Shown one piece after another: positions 1 to 10,401 of a DNA stretch of 64,000 nucleotides. The notes under the pieces were generated by a model. It saw only the letters and a program-made list of their open reading frames with translations. It did not search any database and was not told the DNA's origin. The stretch is from Vigna angularis (Eukaryota; Streptophyta; Magnoliopsida; Fabales; Fabaceae), in contig NC_068970.1 of assembly GCF_016808095.1 (NCBI RefSeq), positions 40,459,630 to 40,523,629 of the forward strand, read 5' to 3'. The stretch's first letter is position 1; each line of letters starts with the position of its first letter. The position numbers and the translations under genes were made by a program.

Positions 1-2436
1 ATTAAAAGTTTTGGTGGAAACTACTATGCTCTTGTGATTGTTGATGATTACACTAGATTTACTTGGACATTCTTCTTAACCCTTAAAAATGAAGCTTTTA
101 AAGCATTCAAATCGTTTGCAAAACGTGTTCAAAATGAAAAGGAATTGAAAATCAAAACCTTGAGAAGTGATCACGGTGGTGAGTTTGAAAATGAATCTTT
201 TGAAAAGTTTTGTGAAAAACATGGAATTGCTCATAATTTTTCTGCTCCAAGAACTCCCCAACAAAATGGTGTTGTTGAAAGGAAAAATAGGTCATTAGAA
301 GAACTAGCTAGGACTCTTTTAAATGAATCAAATGTGCCAAAATACTTTTGGGCTGATGCAGTTAGTACTGCTTGTTACGTGTTGAACCGAATGCTAATTA
401 GGCCTATTCTTAAGCTAACTCCCTATGAACTGTTTAACGGTAGAAAACCAAATGTATCTCATTTGAAAATCTTTGGATGTAAATGTTTTGTTTTGAATAA
501 TGGCAAAGATAATCTAGGCAAATTTGATGTTAAATCTGATGAGGCAATCTTCTTAGGATATTCTTTAACTAGCAAAGCATATAGGGTGTTTAATCGAAGA
601 ACCTTGACAATTGAAGAATCAATGCATGTTGTCTTTGATGAAATTGTGGACCTTGAGGTGAACCCTCTTGAGTCAAATAAACCAATTGCAGGTGATGAGG
701 ATTGTTTGAGGGAAGCTCTTGAAGAGATGTATCTAAATGAAAACTATCCACCAGAAACTCAAAATGAACATCAAGTAGTTGATCCTAAAAGCTATCAACA
801 ACCACGAGGACTTTCTCTGGACAACATCATCGGAGATATATTAAAAGGGGTAACTCCTAGACACAATCTTAATAATTTCTGCTTAACAGTAGCTTTTGTG
901 TCTCAGGTAGAACCTAAGAACATAAAGGAAGCTCTTCAAGATGATAAATGGTGTGTTGCTATGCAAGAAGAACTTAATCAATCTGAAAGGAATGATGTTT
1001 GGGAACTCATTCCTAGACAAGATGATTTTCAAATCATTGGAACAAAGTGGGTGTTTAGAAACAAGCTTGATGAAGATGGAAACATCACAAAGAACAAAGC
1101 CAGGTTAGTTGCAAAGGGCTACTGTCAAGAGGAAGGTATCGACTATGATGAAACTTACGCTCCAGTAGCCAGGTTAGAAGCAATTAGATTATTACTTGCT
1201 TATGCCTCTTTGATGAAGTTTAAATTGTACCAAATGGATGTGAAAAGCGCATTTTTGAATGGTTTTATTAAAGAAGAGGTATATGTTAGTCAACCTCCTG
1301 GTTTTGAGGATTTTAAATATCCCAATCATGTTTATAAGTTAAAAAAAGCCTTGTATGGTCTTAAACAGGCACCTAGGTCTTGGTATGAAAGACTTAGTAC
1401 CTTCTTGATTGAAAATGATTTCTCTAGAGGCAAGGTTGATTCCACCCTATTTATTAAGAAAGTAGGAAAACATATCTTGATTGTTCAAGTATACGTAGAT
1501 GATATTATTTTTGGGTCTACAAATAATTCATTATGTGAAGGATTTGCACAAATAATGCAAGGTGAATTTGAGATGTCTATGATGGGTGAGCTTACCTTCT
1601 TCTTAGGGCTGCAAATAAAGCAAATAGATGGGGGGACTTTTGTCTCTCAAACTAAATATTGTAGAGAAGTACTTAAGAAGTTTGGTATGGATACTTGTAG
1701 AGAAGCCAACACACCTATGGCAACGTCTTGCTATTTAGATAAGGATGAATCTGGTGAAGGGGTAAATGAAACCATGTTTAGAGGAATGATAGGATCCTTA
1801 CTGTATCTCACTGCTAGTAGACCAGACATTATGCAAAGTGTATGTGTGTGTGCTAGGTACCAAGCTAATCCTAAAGAATCTCATCTAATTGCTGTCAAAA
1901 GGATTTTGAAATACCTTAAAGGAACCACTTCTTTTGGACTCTGGTATCCATCTGATGCTTCACTTAGTTTAATAGGTTATTCTGATGCAGACTATGGTGG
2001 CTGTAAAATTGATAGGAAAAGTACTAGTGGCACTTGTCATTTTCTGGGTTGTTCTTTAGTGTCTTGGCATTCAAAGAAACAGGCTTGTGTAGCTTTATCT
2101 ACTACTGAAGCTGAATACATTGCTGCTGGCAATTGTTGTGCCCAAATCTTATGGATGAAACAGCAACTGGAGGATTTTGATATCTTCCTTGATCACATTC
2201 CTTTGAAATGTGATAATACTAGTGCTATCAACCTAACTAAGAACCCCATAATGCACTCAAGAACTAATCACATTGAAATTAGACATCATTTCTTGAGAGA
2301 TCACATTCAAAAGGGAGATTGCCAAATTGAATACATTGACACGATACATCAATTAGCTGATATCTTTACTAAAGCCCTGCCTAAAGATAGATTCTATGAG
2401 CTTAGAAGAGAGTTAGGGGTATTAGACATGTCTTAG
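1..2436 (+). CDS. Copia pol polyprotein, partial: integrase, reverse transcriptase, RNase H
   Basis: The frame is open from base 1, so the start is outside the window. The protein enters in the integrase core ([11 protein letters not shown]; second catalytic Asp in RSDHGGEF; catalytic Glu in NGVVERKN). Reverse transcriptase follows, with [19 protein letters not shown] and the YVDD active site near base 1494. RNase H follows, with [15 protein letters not shown] and STTEAEY. It ends in a TAG stop after the RNase H tail ([20 protein letters not shown]). About 810 codons are open without a frameshift or internal stop, so this part of pol looks intact. It would copy the element's RNA into DNA and integrate it. 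The next ORF begins about 490 bp downstream, so it is not a simple readthrough product. Confidence 0.93.
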   Translation: MKSFGGNYYALVIVDDYTRFTWTFFLTLKNEAFKAFKSFAKRVQNEKELKIKTLRSDHGGEFENESFEKFCEKHGIAHNFSAPRTPQQNGVVERKNRSLEELARTLLNESNVPKYFWADAVSTACYVLNRMLIRPILKLTPYELFNGRKPNVSHLKIFGCKCFVLNNGKDNLGKFDVKSDEAIFLGYSLTSKAYRVFNRRTLTIEESMHVVFDEIVDLEVNPLESNKPIAGDEDCLREALEEMYLNENYPPETQNEHQVVDPKSYQQPRGLSLDNIIGDILKGVTPRHNLNNFCLTVAFVSQVEPKNIKEALQDDKWCVAMQEELNQSERNDVWELIPRQDDFQIIGTKWVFRNKLDEDGNITKNKARLVAKGYCQEEGIDYDETYAPVARLEAIRLLLAYASLMKFKLYQMDVKSAFLNGFIKEEVYVSQPPGFEDFKYPNHVYKLKKALYGLKQAPRSWYERLSTFLIENDFSRGKVDSTLFIKKVGKHILIVQVYVDDIIFGSTNNSLCEGFAQIMQGEFEMSMMGELTFFLGLQIKQIDGGTFVSQTKYCREVLKKFGMDTCREANTPMATSCYLDKDESGEGVNETMFRGMIGSLLYLTASRPDIMQSVCVCARYQANPKESHLIAVKRILKYLKGTTSFGLWYPSDASLSLIGYSDADYGGCKIDRKSTSGTCHFLGCSLVSWHSKKQACVALSTTEAEYIAAGNCCAQILWMKQQLEDFDIFLDHIPLKCDNTSAINLTKNPIMHSRTNHIEIRHHFLRDHIQKGDCQIEYIDTIHQLADIFTKALPKDRFYELRRELGVLDMS

Positions 2437-2502
2437 ACTCCACATTTATGGTTCTTTGCAAATTTTCGAAATATCAGCGTTAATAATCGCTTATCATCAG
2501 GT

Positions 2503-2824
2503 CATAATCGATTATTACAAACCTGGGATACATCCTCTACACTAATATAATCGATTATCTTACCCCATAATCGATTATGAATCTTCAAACTCATCCCTGG
2601 AAAATCATGAGCAAATAATCGATTATCTTCATACATAATCGATTATCGCACAATTTCTGGAAAGAGACAAATGAGCAGATAATCGATTATCACTTACGAT
2701 AATCGATTATCACGCAAACAGTTTCGAAAATAAAGCCGTTGGAGCCTCCCATAACGGCTCCAAACGGCTATAAACGGCTAGTTTTTCCCTTCTTCTTATA
2801 AATAGGCCCCAATAATCGATTATT
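2503..2824. repeat. Cluster of ATAATCGATTAT palindromes between pol and the env-like ORF
   Basis: About eight copies of a self-complementary 10-12 bp motif (core AATCGATTAT) are spread irregularly over 320 bp, with spacers that are not conserved. The same motif recurs about six times inside the 3' LTR of this element. Sireviruses are known to carry conserved palindromic motifs in their noncoding regions. Whether these palindromes bind a protein is unknown. Confidence 0.8.
2797..2805 (+). promoter_or_regulatory. TATA box candidate upstream of the envelope-like ORF
   Basis: TATAAATAG lies 131 bp before the first good ATG of the envelope-like ORF, directly after a pyrimidine-rich stretch and just before the last palindrome copy. 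A start site about 30 bp downstream would leave a leader of roughly 100 nt. This suggests, but does not show, an internal promoter for that ORF. Confidence 0.4.
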
Positions 2825-2927
2825 GGCCATCTCTTTGCTCCCAGAAACTGCTGAAATCAAAATCTCGAGCTTCAAATCTCTCCAATTTTACTCAATCTCT
2901 CAAACATCACTCCCTCAACCTTTCTCC

Positions 2928-4214
2928 ATGGCAGATTCAAGGAGACATCGCCGCAGAACTGTTGGAGCATCCTCTTCCTCTCAACCACGTCCGGCAACTA
3001 TTGATGGATGGATTTCAGATCAAGAGAAACATGCGGACTATGTTACTTCCTGGCAAGAGAGAAGAATCATGGCGGTAAAGTATATTCGCCTTGATTTTTT
3101 CCGTTTCTATGGATTTCAATTTCCAGAGCTTTTTAATGATCAAGGACTCTCAAATCTGGTGGAGCACAAAGGTTTCATTTATCCCGATCTCATCAGATTG
3201 TTCTATTTCAACATGAGATATCGAGATGGGATCATTTCCACTAAAGTCAAGGGTGTCCGCATAATTTTAGATGATGATGTGTGGACTAACGTTGCCCAAC
3301 TACCCATCTGGGATGATGCTGTCAAAGTTCATCTCGGACTCCAAGATTTCGATCGATTATTGACTTTTCAGTCCTTCCTACGTCACCCTGAACAACAGAC
3401 TAATCGAAGGCAATTGCTTGTTGGAGGTTTCAAGGTTGAAGAAAGGATGATTCACTACTTACTTGTCTGGATCTTATGTCCTAGAGCAACCAATCATGCT
3501 CAATGCTCTGAACAGGATCTACTTCTTCTGTATGGGATCCTAAATCACATACACATCGATTGGCCTGCTCTCATTGCTGATACTATGGTAAAAGCTAAGA
3601 AATCCCATTCTTATCACCTTCCTTATGCTCTTCTTATTTCTCGAATCTTGGAGTACAAAGGTGTCACTGTTGACGGAGAACTTGTCCAAGCCACTCAAGT
3701 TGTTGGCTCGGAAATTGGCGATACTACCTTTCGTCAGATGGGATTCATTACTAGAGGCAGAGTCCTTATTCACAAAGATGATGATCCTCCTGATGTAGAT
3801 GAAGATGATGACATGGACACTCATATGGCTGACCCAGTAAGTGCCGCTGCTCCGTCTGATGCTGGACCATCCAACATACCCTCCTCTTCCTCAATTTCTA
3901 TGGAAGAACATTTTGCAAGGTTATCTAAACAATTGGAGGATATGAGTCTTGCACAAAAGACTCACTTTGAGGCGATTTATGATTGGCAACGATCTGTTGA
4001 TGAGCACATGGTTGATCAATTTCTTGATCTTGATGTTCGCCTATCTAACATCGAGACTCATCTCAACATTCAACCTCCCGCGAGATCTCCTATCCTGAGT
4101 TTTAGATATAGGTTCTCTGTTAGACTGTTTTGTTGTTTACTTGCCATTTCATCTATGTTATCATTCTGTTTGTTATGTGTCTTCTTACACTGTAATCTTT
4201 ATTTTCATAAATAA
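2928..4214 (+). CDS. Envelope-like ORF of the Sirevirus element
   Basis: I start it at the ATG in CCATGG, which gives 428 aa beginning MADSRRHRRR. An upstream in-frame TTG is not a credible plant start. The first 25 residues are Arg/Ser-rich. The central part (about residues 30-270) is globular, and an acidic DDDDPPDVDEDDDMD patch lies near residue 285. A region of heptad-like spacing (HFARLSKQLEDM) follows, and the C-terminus is strongly hydrophobic (LFCCLLAISSMLSFCLLCVF), with a possible membrane anchor near residues 400-420. Position after pol, the coiled-coil-like stretch and the terminal hydrophobic segment fit the envelope-like ORF of SIRE1-type elements. No similarity to a functional viral envelope is visible and its role is unknown. 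The reading frame is uninterrupted. Confidence 0.7.
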   Translation: MADSRRHRRRTVGASSSSQPRPATIDGWISDQEKHADYVTSWQERRIMAVKYIRLDFFRFYGFQFPELFNDQGLSNLVEHKGFIYPDLIRLFYFNMRYRDGIISTKVKGVRIILDDDVWTNVAQLPIWDDAVKVHLGLQDFDRLLTFQSFLRHPEQQTNRRQLLVGGFKVEERMIHYLLVWILCPRATNHAQCSEQDLLLLYGILNHIHIDWPALIADTMVKAKKSHSYHLPYALLISRILEYKGVTVDGELVQATQVVGSEIGDTTFRQMGFITRGRVLIHKDDDPPDVDEDDDMDTHMADPVSAAAPSDAGPSNIPSSSSISMEEHFARLSKQLEDMSLAQKTHFEAIYDWQRSVDEHMVDQFLDLDVRLSNIETHLNIQPPARSPILSFRYRFSVRLFCCLLAISSMLSFCLLCVFLHCNLYFHK

Positions 4215-4250
4215 AATGATCTCTTGATTATATGCATCCTTTAATTAATT

Positions 4251-4459
4251 GAGGGGGAGATCATATTTAGGGGGAGCCTTTAACATCTGTATTTTTTTGC
4301 TTCTGATCAAAAAGGGGGAGAAGAATAATACAAGGGGAGAAGTATAAATTATTACAGATATTGCTAACCTTGTTGTTGTTTGTTAGCTTGTATGTTTTGC
4401 AGGTAAGCCAAACTTGCTTTTAAAATTAAATTTTTTGATCATCATCAAAAAGGGGGAGA
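4251..4459 (+). promoter_or_regulatory. Repeated polypurine tracts, the last adjoining the 3' LTR
   Basis: GGGGGAGA-type purine runs occur near 4251, 4270, 4312, 4335 and 4447, the last one base before the LTR. The polypurine tract primes plus-strand DNA synthesis. Multiplication of this tract is a known trait of Sireviruses. Confidence 0.8.
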
Positions 4460-4460
4460 T

Positions 4461-5344
4461 TGTTACCAATAAGGAGTATTGGTAAATCTTGAAGAAATTT
4501 GTTTTGATGATGCTACAAGAAGTTTTAGTTGCAGAAGATATTAGAATTAGTTAAAAGCAAATTTGTAGAAATTAAATGTAGTAGGAAATTCTTGTAAAAC
4601 TTGTAAACTTACATTTTTAACTACAATAATCGATTATGATGAAGCAATAATCGATTATCACAAGTCGTACTTGAATAAATCGATTATCACTTCATATAAT
4701 CGATTATCACATTTTCGAAAACCTATAACGGACTTGAATAATCGATTATCACTTACAATAATCGATTATTCATGGCAGTTGAGAGTTGACCTTTGGCATT
4801 CAGTGTACTTGGCTATATATTTTGTTTTGGAGAAATTAGAAAAGAAAAGTTGAACAAAAAGCTTTTGAGAATACAGTGTGATCTGAGGAAGTTCCAAAAG
4901 TTTGTTCATTGCATTGCCTGGTCTTGTGAAAAGGAGAAGCTCGTGCTTTGTGGGTCAAAGGTCGGAGCGGTTCTCTTCAAGTTGGCAAAGTTTCTGTTCT
5001 TCCGGTTCGTTCGTTCGAAGGAAGGTTTTATCTGTTTTCTGTTTCATTCACTCTATTGTAAACTTGTGAAACTATTTTTAGTGAAAACGTTAATCACTTT
5101 TTATAGTGATTAACAACTGGACGTAGATTCTTTTGAATCGAACCAGGATAAAAATTCTGTGTTGAATTTTCTTGCTCTCTATACTCTTTACTGTTCTATA
5201 CACATCAACTGTTTGGAAATTTGTCTCTAAGTAAATTAAATTTCTAAAACTGACCATCTTATTAAGAGTTTGACTAAACACGCTTTCCGCTTTATAAGTT
5301 ATTCCGCTGTGCAAAATTCTATAACGGTACCGATTGTTCCAACA
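4461..5344 (+). repeat. 3' LTR of the Sirevirus-like element
   Basis: 884 bp from TGTTACC to CCAACA, directly after a polypurine tract. Six further AATCGATTAT palindromes lie at 4626-4772, in the 5' (U3) part where the enhancer and promoter would be. The partner LTR is outside the window. Confidence 0.85.
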
Positions 5345-5835
5345 TTACTTGTGCGTGCGTCTCGCCTCAACATTTTGGCCGAACAGTCTTAGTTGATCGT
5401 GCGTCTCGCCTCAACGTCTTGCCCGAGCGGTAACGTCCGACCTCAACATTTTGGCCGAGCGGCCTTACTTGTGCGTGCGTCTCGCCTCAACATTTTGGCC
5501 GAACGGTCTTAGTTGATCGTGCGTCTCTCCTCAACATTTTGGCCGAACGGTCTTAGTTGATCGTGCGTCTCGCCTCAACGTTTTGCCCGAGCGGTAACGT
5601 CCGGCCTCAACATTTTGGCCGAGCGGTCACGTTAGGCCTCAACATTTTGGCCGAGCGGCCTTACTTGTGCGTGCGTCTCGCCTCAACATTTTGGCCGAAC
5701 GGTCTTAGTTGATCGTGCGTCTCTCCTCAACATTTTTGACCGAACGGTCTCACTTGCTCGTTCGTTTCGCCTCAACATTTTGGCCGAGCGGTCACATCCG
5801 CCCTCATCATTCTGACCGAACGGTCTCACTTACTC
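5345..5835 (+). repeat. Minisatellite built on CTCAACATTTTGGCCGA-CGGTC units
   Basis: About ten units of 35-50 bp share the core CCTCAACATTTTGGCCGA followed by GCGG or ACGG. They are arranged in a higher-order pattern with two spacers (GTGCGTGCGTCTCG and TTAGTTGATCGTGCGTCT); the first spacer recurs at 5350, 5471 and 5667. Related CCGAACGGTC pieces continue to about 6250. Confidence 0.85.
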
Positions 5836-6379
5836 GTTCGTCTGAAATAAGCACAAACTATCAAAGAATTGAAACCAAACAGGTTTTACTTACTTGGCCA
5901 TCTGACGTAGCCAATCAAGTTAATGTCAAAATAACTTTCTGAGAGCCAAGAGCTAAAGAGCCAAGCTGATTCTCAACCGAGCACCGAACACCTTGCCTCT
6001 TCTTTAACATCTTCCTAGTGATGTTATACAATATAATCATTTTATTTTGCAGGTCTCAAGACAATAGGGCACTACAGCTATGACACATCCTCATGAATAC
6101 TTCAAATGTCCAACCATAGATCGAATGGTCTACCAAAGACCGAACGGTCTAGCATATATTTTGATATTATCTTATAGGTCACAAGGCACTAAGGCACTAA
6201 GGCACTAAGGCAGTGGCACAAACATTCAATCGAAGACCGAACGGTCTCACTTGCTCGGTCAACTGGTCTCAACTCAAACTAAACTCAGCTACATTTTTTT
6301 AACCGTTCGAAATTCTAGTGTTGTTTTTCTTCGGTGCAGATAACAGGACTCTATACAAACTACTTGGCCAACCTTGAGC

Positions 6380-6650
6380 AACCGAGCGGGTGAGGCACTC
6401 TCTTGAGCAACCGAGCGGGTGAGGCAGTCTCTTCGTGAGCTCTCACCTTGGTCTTAGAGCACGCTCCTCGAGAGATTCTAAGACCTAAACCGAGCGGGTG
6501 AGGCAATCTCTTCGTGAGCTCTCACCTTGGTCTTAGAGCACGCTCCTCGAGAGCTTCTAAGACCTAAACCGAGCGGGTGAGGCAGTCTCTTCGTGAGCTC
6601 TCACCTTGGTCTTAGAGCACGCTCCTCGAGAGCTTCTAACACATGGTCAA
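6380..6650 (+). repeat. 79-bp tandem repeat in the gypsy LTR
   Basis: CCGAGCGGGTGAGGCA recurs at 6382, 6411, 6490 and 6569. The last three are 79 bp apart, and the unit includes TCTTCGTGAGCTCTCACC and a CTCGAGAG palindrome. ORFs read across it are repeat artefacts. Confidence 0.85.
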
Positions 6651-6734
6651 ATTTCGTTAAGTGGAAAGGAAGGCCGAGCAGAGGTCACTTCAAAACCCTA
6701 CGCAAAAGTACTTTTGCTAGGGCTTGGGGGGCTC

Positions 6735-6872
6735 GTGTTACTACCGTCGGTAGGCAACCGACCGTGGCTTGTGGTATTACCGAGAGTAGGCGACCGACCA
6801 CAGATTGTGTTATTACCGAGGGTAGACAACAGACTGTGGCTTGTGTTACTACCGAAGGAAGGCAATCGATCG
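6735..6872 (+). repeat. About 36-bp tandem repeat, four degenerate copies
   Basis: Four copies of TGT-T-TTACCGA-GGTAGGC-ACCGACC-type units lie directly after the 79-bp repeat. They are diverged but their order and spacing are clear. Confidence 0.6.
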
Positions 6873-7017
6873 GGTGAGCGCAAGGAAAGTAGATTGTAGA
6901 CAACCGTTAAATGCTCATGAATGCATGGTTAATGGGATAACGGTCATTGTCGAGTATTTAAAGAGGGTATTGAAAGCCATTAAGAGGTAAATTAATGGAT
7001 AATATTCCCTGTAATTG

Positions 7018-7026
7018 TATAAATAG
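7018..7026 (+). promoter_or_regulatory. TATA box of the gypsy LTR
   Basis: TATAAATAG in an AT-rich setting, about 610 bp before the LTR end. This is a suitable distance for the U3/R border of a long gypsy LTR. Confidence 0.5.
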
Positions 7027-7632
7027 AAGTCAAAGGGGAAGGTAAAGCCTCTGTTCAATTTTATAATTATAGACTTGTGATAGCCCATTCTGACTTGAGC
7101 GTCGGAGTGTTTGCTGTAGGTCAACCCTCTTTTATTGACTAAGGACGAGCGTAAGGAGCGGAGAGAAGAAGAACCGAACGCAGGAGTGAAGCGAGTGTTT
7201 CTGAACGGACGTAGGAGTTTCCCCGGTCTCATTCAGCAGAAACACGTATGATGACATGAATTAACTGTGCTATTGTATAACATGCTTTTTATATCTAGCT
7301 CACCCTTGCATTGTTTGTGTTGTGTGCTGTTTGGGTATGTTTCTTTGGCGATGATCATCCACTTGGATGGGAGCAGACGTTGTCGAGGAGATTCCTTTGG
7401 AGCAAGAGCTGGAGGTTACTGATGTCGCGGTGTAGTCTTCTTAAGAATTTCCTGATTGAACACTTGTAGTGTTAAATCCTTTCAACTGTTCAAGTTTAAA
7501 TTCCAGTTTCTTTTATCTCTGGATGACTGTAATTTCACATTTAATTACACGTCATACTCCGACTGTTCTCTTTATTGGTATGTTGACGTCCATATTATGT
7601 AATATTGGTTATTATATAATCGGGATGTTACA

Positions 7633-9436
7633 GAGATAGTTTCTACAATCAAACAATATCACATCAACAACAGATATAAATTCGACATTGTTGAATCAAT
7701 GCCTAACACATACCTTGTACGAGGTCTCGAATACCACAATGACTACCAATGGTGCTTGCAGGCAGGTTATAACAAAGCCCATCAATATTGGGAAATCAAG
7801 AACATCGATGAACCACATGCGTGTTTTTCAACCATACTATCTCAAGATCATACAAATCTTGACAATAATCACATTGTCGTCATCGTGTCAAATTCTTTGA
7901 GGACAAACCTTGTCCATCAAGATTTTGATTGTAAACATTAAAAATCAATTAGGATATTTTGTGTCATACATAAAAGCTTAGATGGCCAAACCAATGGTGA
8001 CTAGGAAGATTCTTATAATCATCTGCCCAAGTGGTTACATGCGGTCAACGATGTAAATCCTGGTACAATTCTTCAATGCACTAGTTCTCCAATGAAGGTT
8101 GATGGACAACCTGATAACGATTGTTATGTTATGGAAAGAGTTTTATGGTCTTTCGGTCCTTGTATAGAAGGATTCAAATATTGTAAACTCATTCAAAGTA
8201 GATGGAACCATTCTAACGAACAAATATCATGAAACTTTGCTCACCGCGATCGCTCAAGATGGCAATAGAAATTTGTTTCCATTGGCATTTGCCATTGTAG
8301 AAGGTGAGACAAAGGATGCATTGATACAGTTTTTTCAACTACTTCAAGAACATGTTACCCCTCAACAAAATCTTTGCATCATCATTGACGGAGGGAAGTG
8401 TATCCTACCAGCCTTAAGATCAGAAGAAGTTGGTTGGGAAGACGATGGTATAAACTCTGTTTATTGCATACGTAATCTAGCTTCCAACTTCAATAACAAA
8501 TATAAGAATTAGGAACTCAAACGAAAATTCATCAACTTAACTATTTAAATTAATTTTACTACCAATTTACAGTACACAAAAGTCTTGAAATTTTAATTTT
8601 ATTATGTTGTTACAACTTACAAGGTGAAGCAACCCACTATGACAGCAAAACTTGTTGTAATGAGAGAAAAATTCCCCCAACAAGTAGCTTAGATAGATAA
8701 AGTTTCATTAAAAAAATGATCTCAAGCTTTTGATGTAGGCAGAATATATGGGCATATGACCACTAATCTTGTTGAGTGCATGAACTTTGTCCTAAAGGGA
8801 GCACGTTCATTACCAATTTATGATCTGATCAAAACAACATTTGAGAGGACACAATCATAGTTTATTGAACGAGGCTTAAAAGCAGATTACATGCTACAAG
8901 CAGGCCACCAATATTCAAAAGAAATCACTGACATTATTAAAAAAAAATCAACAACAATCTACATTTTGTCATGTTCATCAATACGATCGTGAAAATTCTG
9001 AATTTAATGTTCACGAAATTTCAACACCCCACCAATATCGCCCACATCCAATTTTGTATAATGTCAGGCTAAAGGAATGGTGGTGTGATTGTGGTCACTT
9101 CCAAGCTACTCACCTCCCATGTCATCATGTTATTGTCATTTGTGCATATTCTCATTTACCACTAACTTAATATATCAATTCAGTTTATAGTCTTTACAAT
9201 ATTTACAAGGCATATGAAGTACAATTTCACTCCATCTAAAATGAAGATTATTGGTCTGCGTATATTGGTCTAAACTTCATACAAAATCCTCAAATGTGAC
9301 ATAAGGCAAAAGGAAGACCGACTACAACTAGAATCCATAATGAGATAGATCAATCCACCTTAGATCAACCAAAAAAATGTTCTTACTGTCGCAACAAAGG
9401 TCATCATAGCGAAACATGTTCATATCATCAATAATC
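7633..9436 (+). pseudogene. Mutator-like (MULE) transposase pseudogene
   Basis: The reading frame begins directly at the LTR edge with the N-terminal Mu DNA-binding part (YHINNRYKFDIVES, then YWEIKNIDEPHACFS). After frameshifts the catalytic core appears at about 8130-8512 (LLTAIAQDGNRNLFPLAFAIVEGET, then CIRNLASNF), which matches the MULE transposase domain. A later frame gives SHLTTNLVECMNFVLKGAR-like sequence. A SWIM zinc finger (WWCDCGHFQATHLPCHHVI) and a zinc knuckle (CSYCRNKGHHSETC) close it near 9430. Several stops and frame changes make it non-functional. The missing N-terminus should lie left of the inserted LTR and Sirevirus, outside the window. Confidence 0.85.
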
Positions 9437-10401
9437 TTTTCATTAATCTTACCTTTTTGTAATCCCTTCATCAATTAATAAAATAGTGTCACTATTGTTT
9501 ATGAATTTTGTTTTAGGGTTTTAATTTGTTTTAAGACTAAATTAATGATCATTTAAATTTGTTTATTGTCTAAAACAATGATTTAATCAACATTCAAAGA
9601 ATGAAATTAAAATAATTAAAGAATAACAAAATAGATATGGTGAATAAGTTTCTCAGTGTAATCAAGAACCATAAACAACATACATGGTGAAAAACAAAAA
9701 AAAAAACTCGTTTTAACACAAAATGCCTTTAGTAATCGATTATCACGGGCCTGTAATTGATTACCAGAGTCAATTTTTCTATTACACAGCCTTGGTAAAC
9801 GATTACCAAAGAGTTTATCTCGATTTACACTTCTTATAATCGATTAGAGAAGGTGTGTAATCAATTAAAGAAGGTGTGTAATCAATTACAGGTGAACTCG
9901 TGTCCTCCGGCATGACTTTGGCACTGTGTAATCGATTACACAACGTGATAATCCATTACCAAAGTCTAAAAAAATTTTGGGGATGCACAACTTCACTTTG
10001 ACTGTTGTGTCAAGGTGAAGTCGTACAGGAGAACACAACTTCCTCATATGAGGGGAACACAACTTCCTCATACGAAGTCGTCTGGGCCTCCCTCAACTTT
10101 AAATGGTTTTCCACAAATTAATTATTACTTGTCTGTATGCATGATTTGCAAATTCATACCAACTCAACCAAACACTGTTGACAAAAAATAAATAAATAAA
10201 TAAATAACCTGCAGGAAGTATCTATCATATTCGCATTGCATTTCAGAAGCTTAAAAAATAAATTATTCTACAAAATCTTTCTCTTATATATATAGTTAAA
10301 CTACAACGTTGCAAGTCACTTACAGCCATGGTGGTACTCCTGAACGAAAGATGAGAAGGAAGCAAGGAATCTAAGTGGTCATAAACCAAGCTGTGTCTAT
10401 C
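9437..10401. other. AT-rich spacer with AATCGATTA/AATTGATTA motifs
   Basis: No gene seen. At 9733-9960 there are about eight TAATCGATTAC-like motifs and variants, and GTGTGTAATCAATTA is duplicated at about 9855 and 9875. A 19-bp CACAACTTCCTCAT-type unit is repeated at about 10035-10075. Short ORFs here read through these repeats. The last about 100 bases are the 3' flank of GCS1-A. Confidence 0.6.

Larger units (their letters stand above)
1..5344 (+). mobile_element. Sirevirus-like Ty1/copia retrotransposon, 5' part outside the window
   Basis: In order this stretch holds the integrase to RNase H part of a copia pol, a noncoding linker full of palindromes, an envelope-like ORF, several GGGGGAGA polypurine tracts and a 3' LTR that starts TGTTACC and ends CCAACA. 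A pol followed by a separate envelope-like ORF and multiplied polypurine tracts is the known hallmark of Sireviruses (SIRE1/Maximus lineage). The 5' LTR, gag and protease lie left of the window, so neither LTR identity nor target duplication can be checked. The sequence just right of the LTR is a different, minisatellite-bearing gypsy LTR, so this element probably inserted into it. Confidence 0.9.
5345..7632 (+). mobile_element. Gypsy-type LTR remnant with internal minisatellites
   Basis: The stretch ends in CGGGATGTTACA, a common 3' terminus of legume Ty3/gypsy LTRs, and has a TATAAATAG box at 7018-7026 in the right orientation. No primer-binding site follows the end. Instead a transposase reading frame begins at once, so this is a solo or 3' LTR that had jumped into that transposase. 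Its left end is hidden by the Sirevirus insertion. Three different tandem repeats fill the first 1.5 kb. Confidence 0.6.

Noticed and set aside
2823..2927. Upstream extension of the env-like ORF from a TTG
   Set aside because: TTG is not a plausible start in plants, and the ATG in CCATGG at 2928 fits the TATA spacing.
6593..6903. Four overlapping ORFs on both strands
   Set aside because: All are translations of 79-bp and 36-bp minisatellites in a gypsy LTR, open because the repeat lacks stops.
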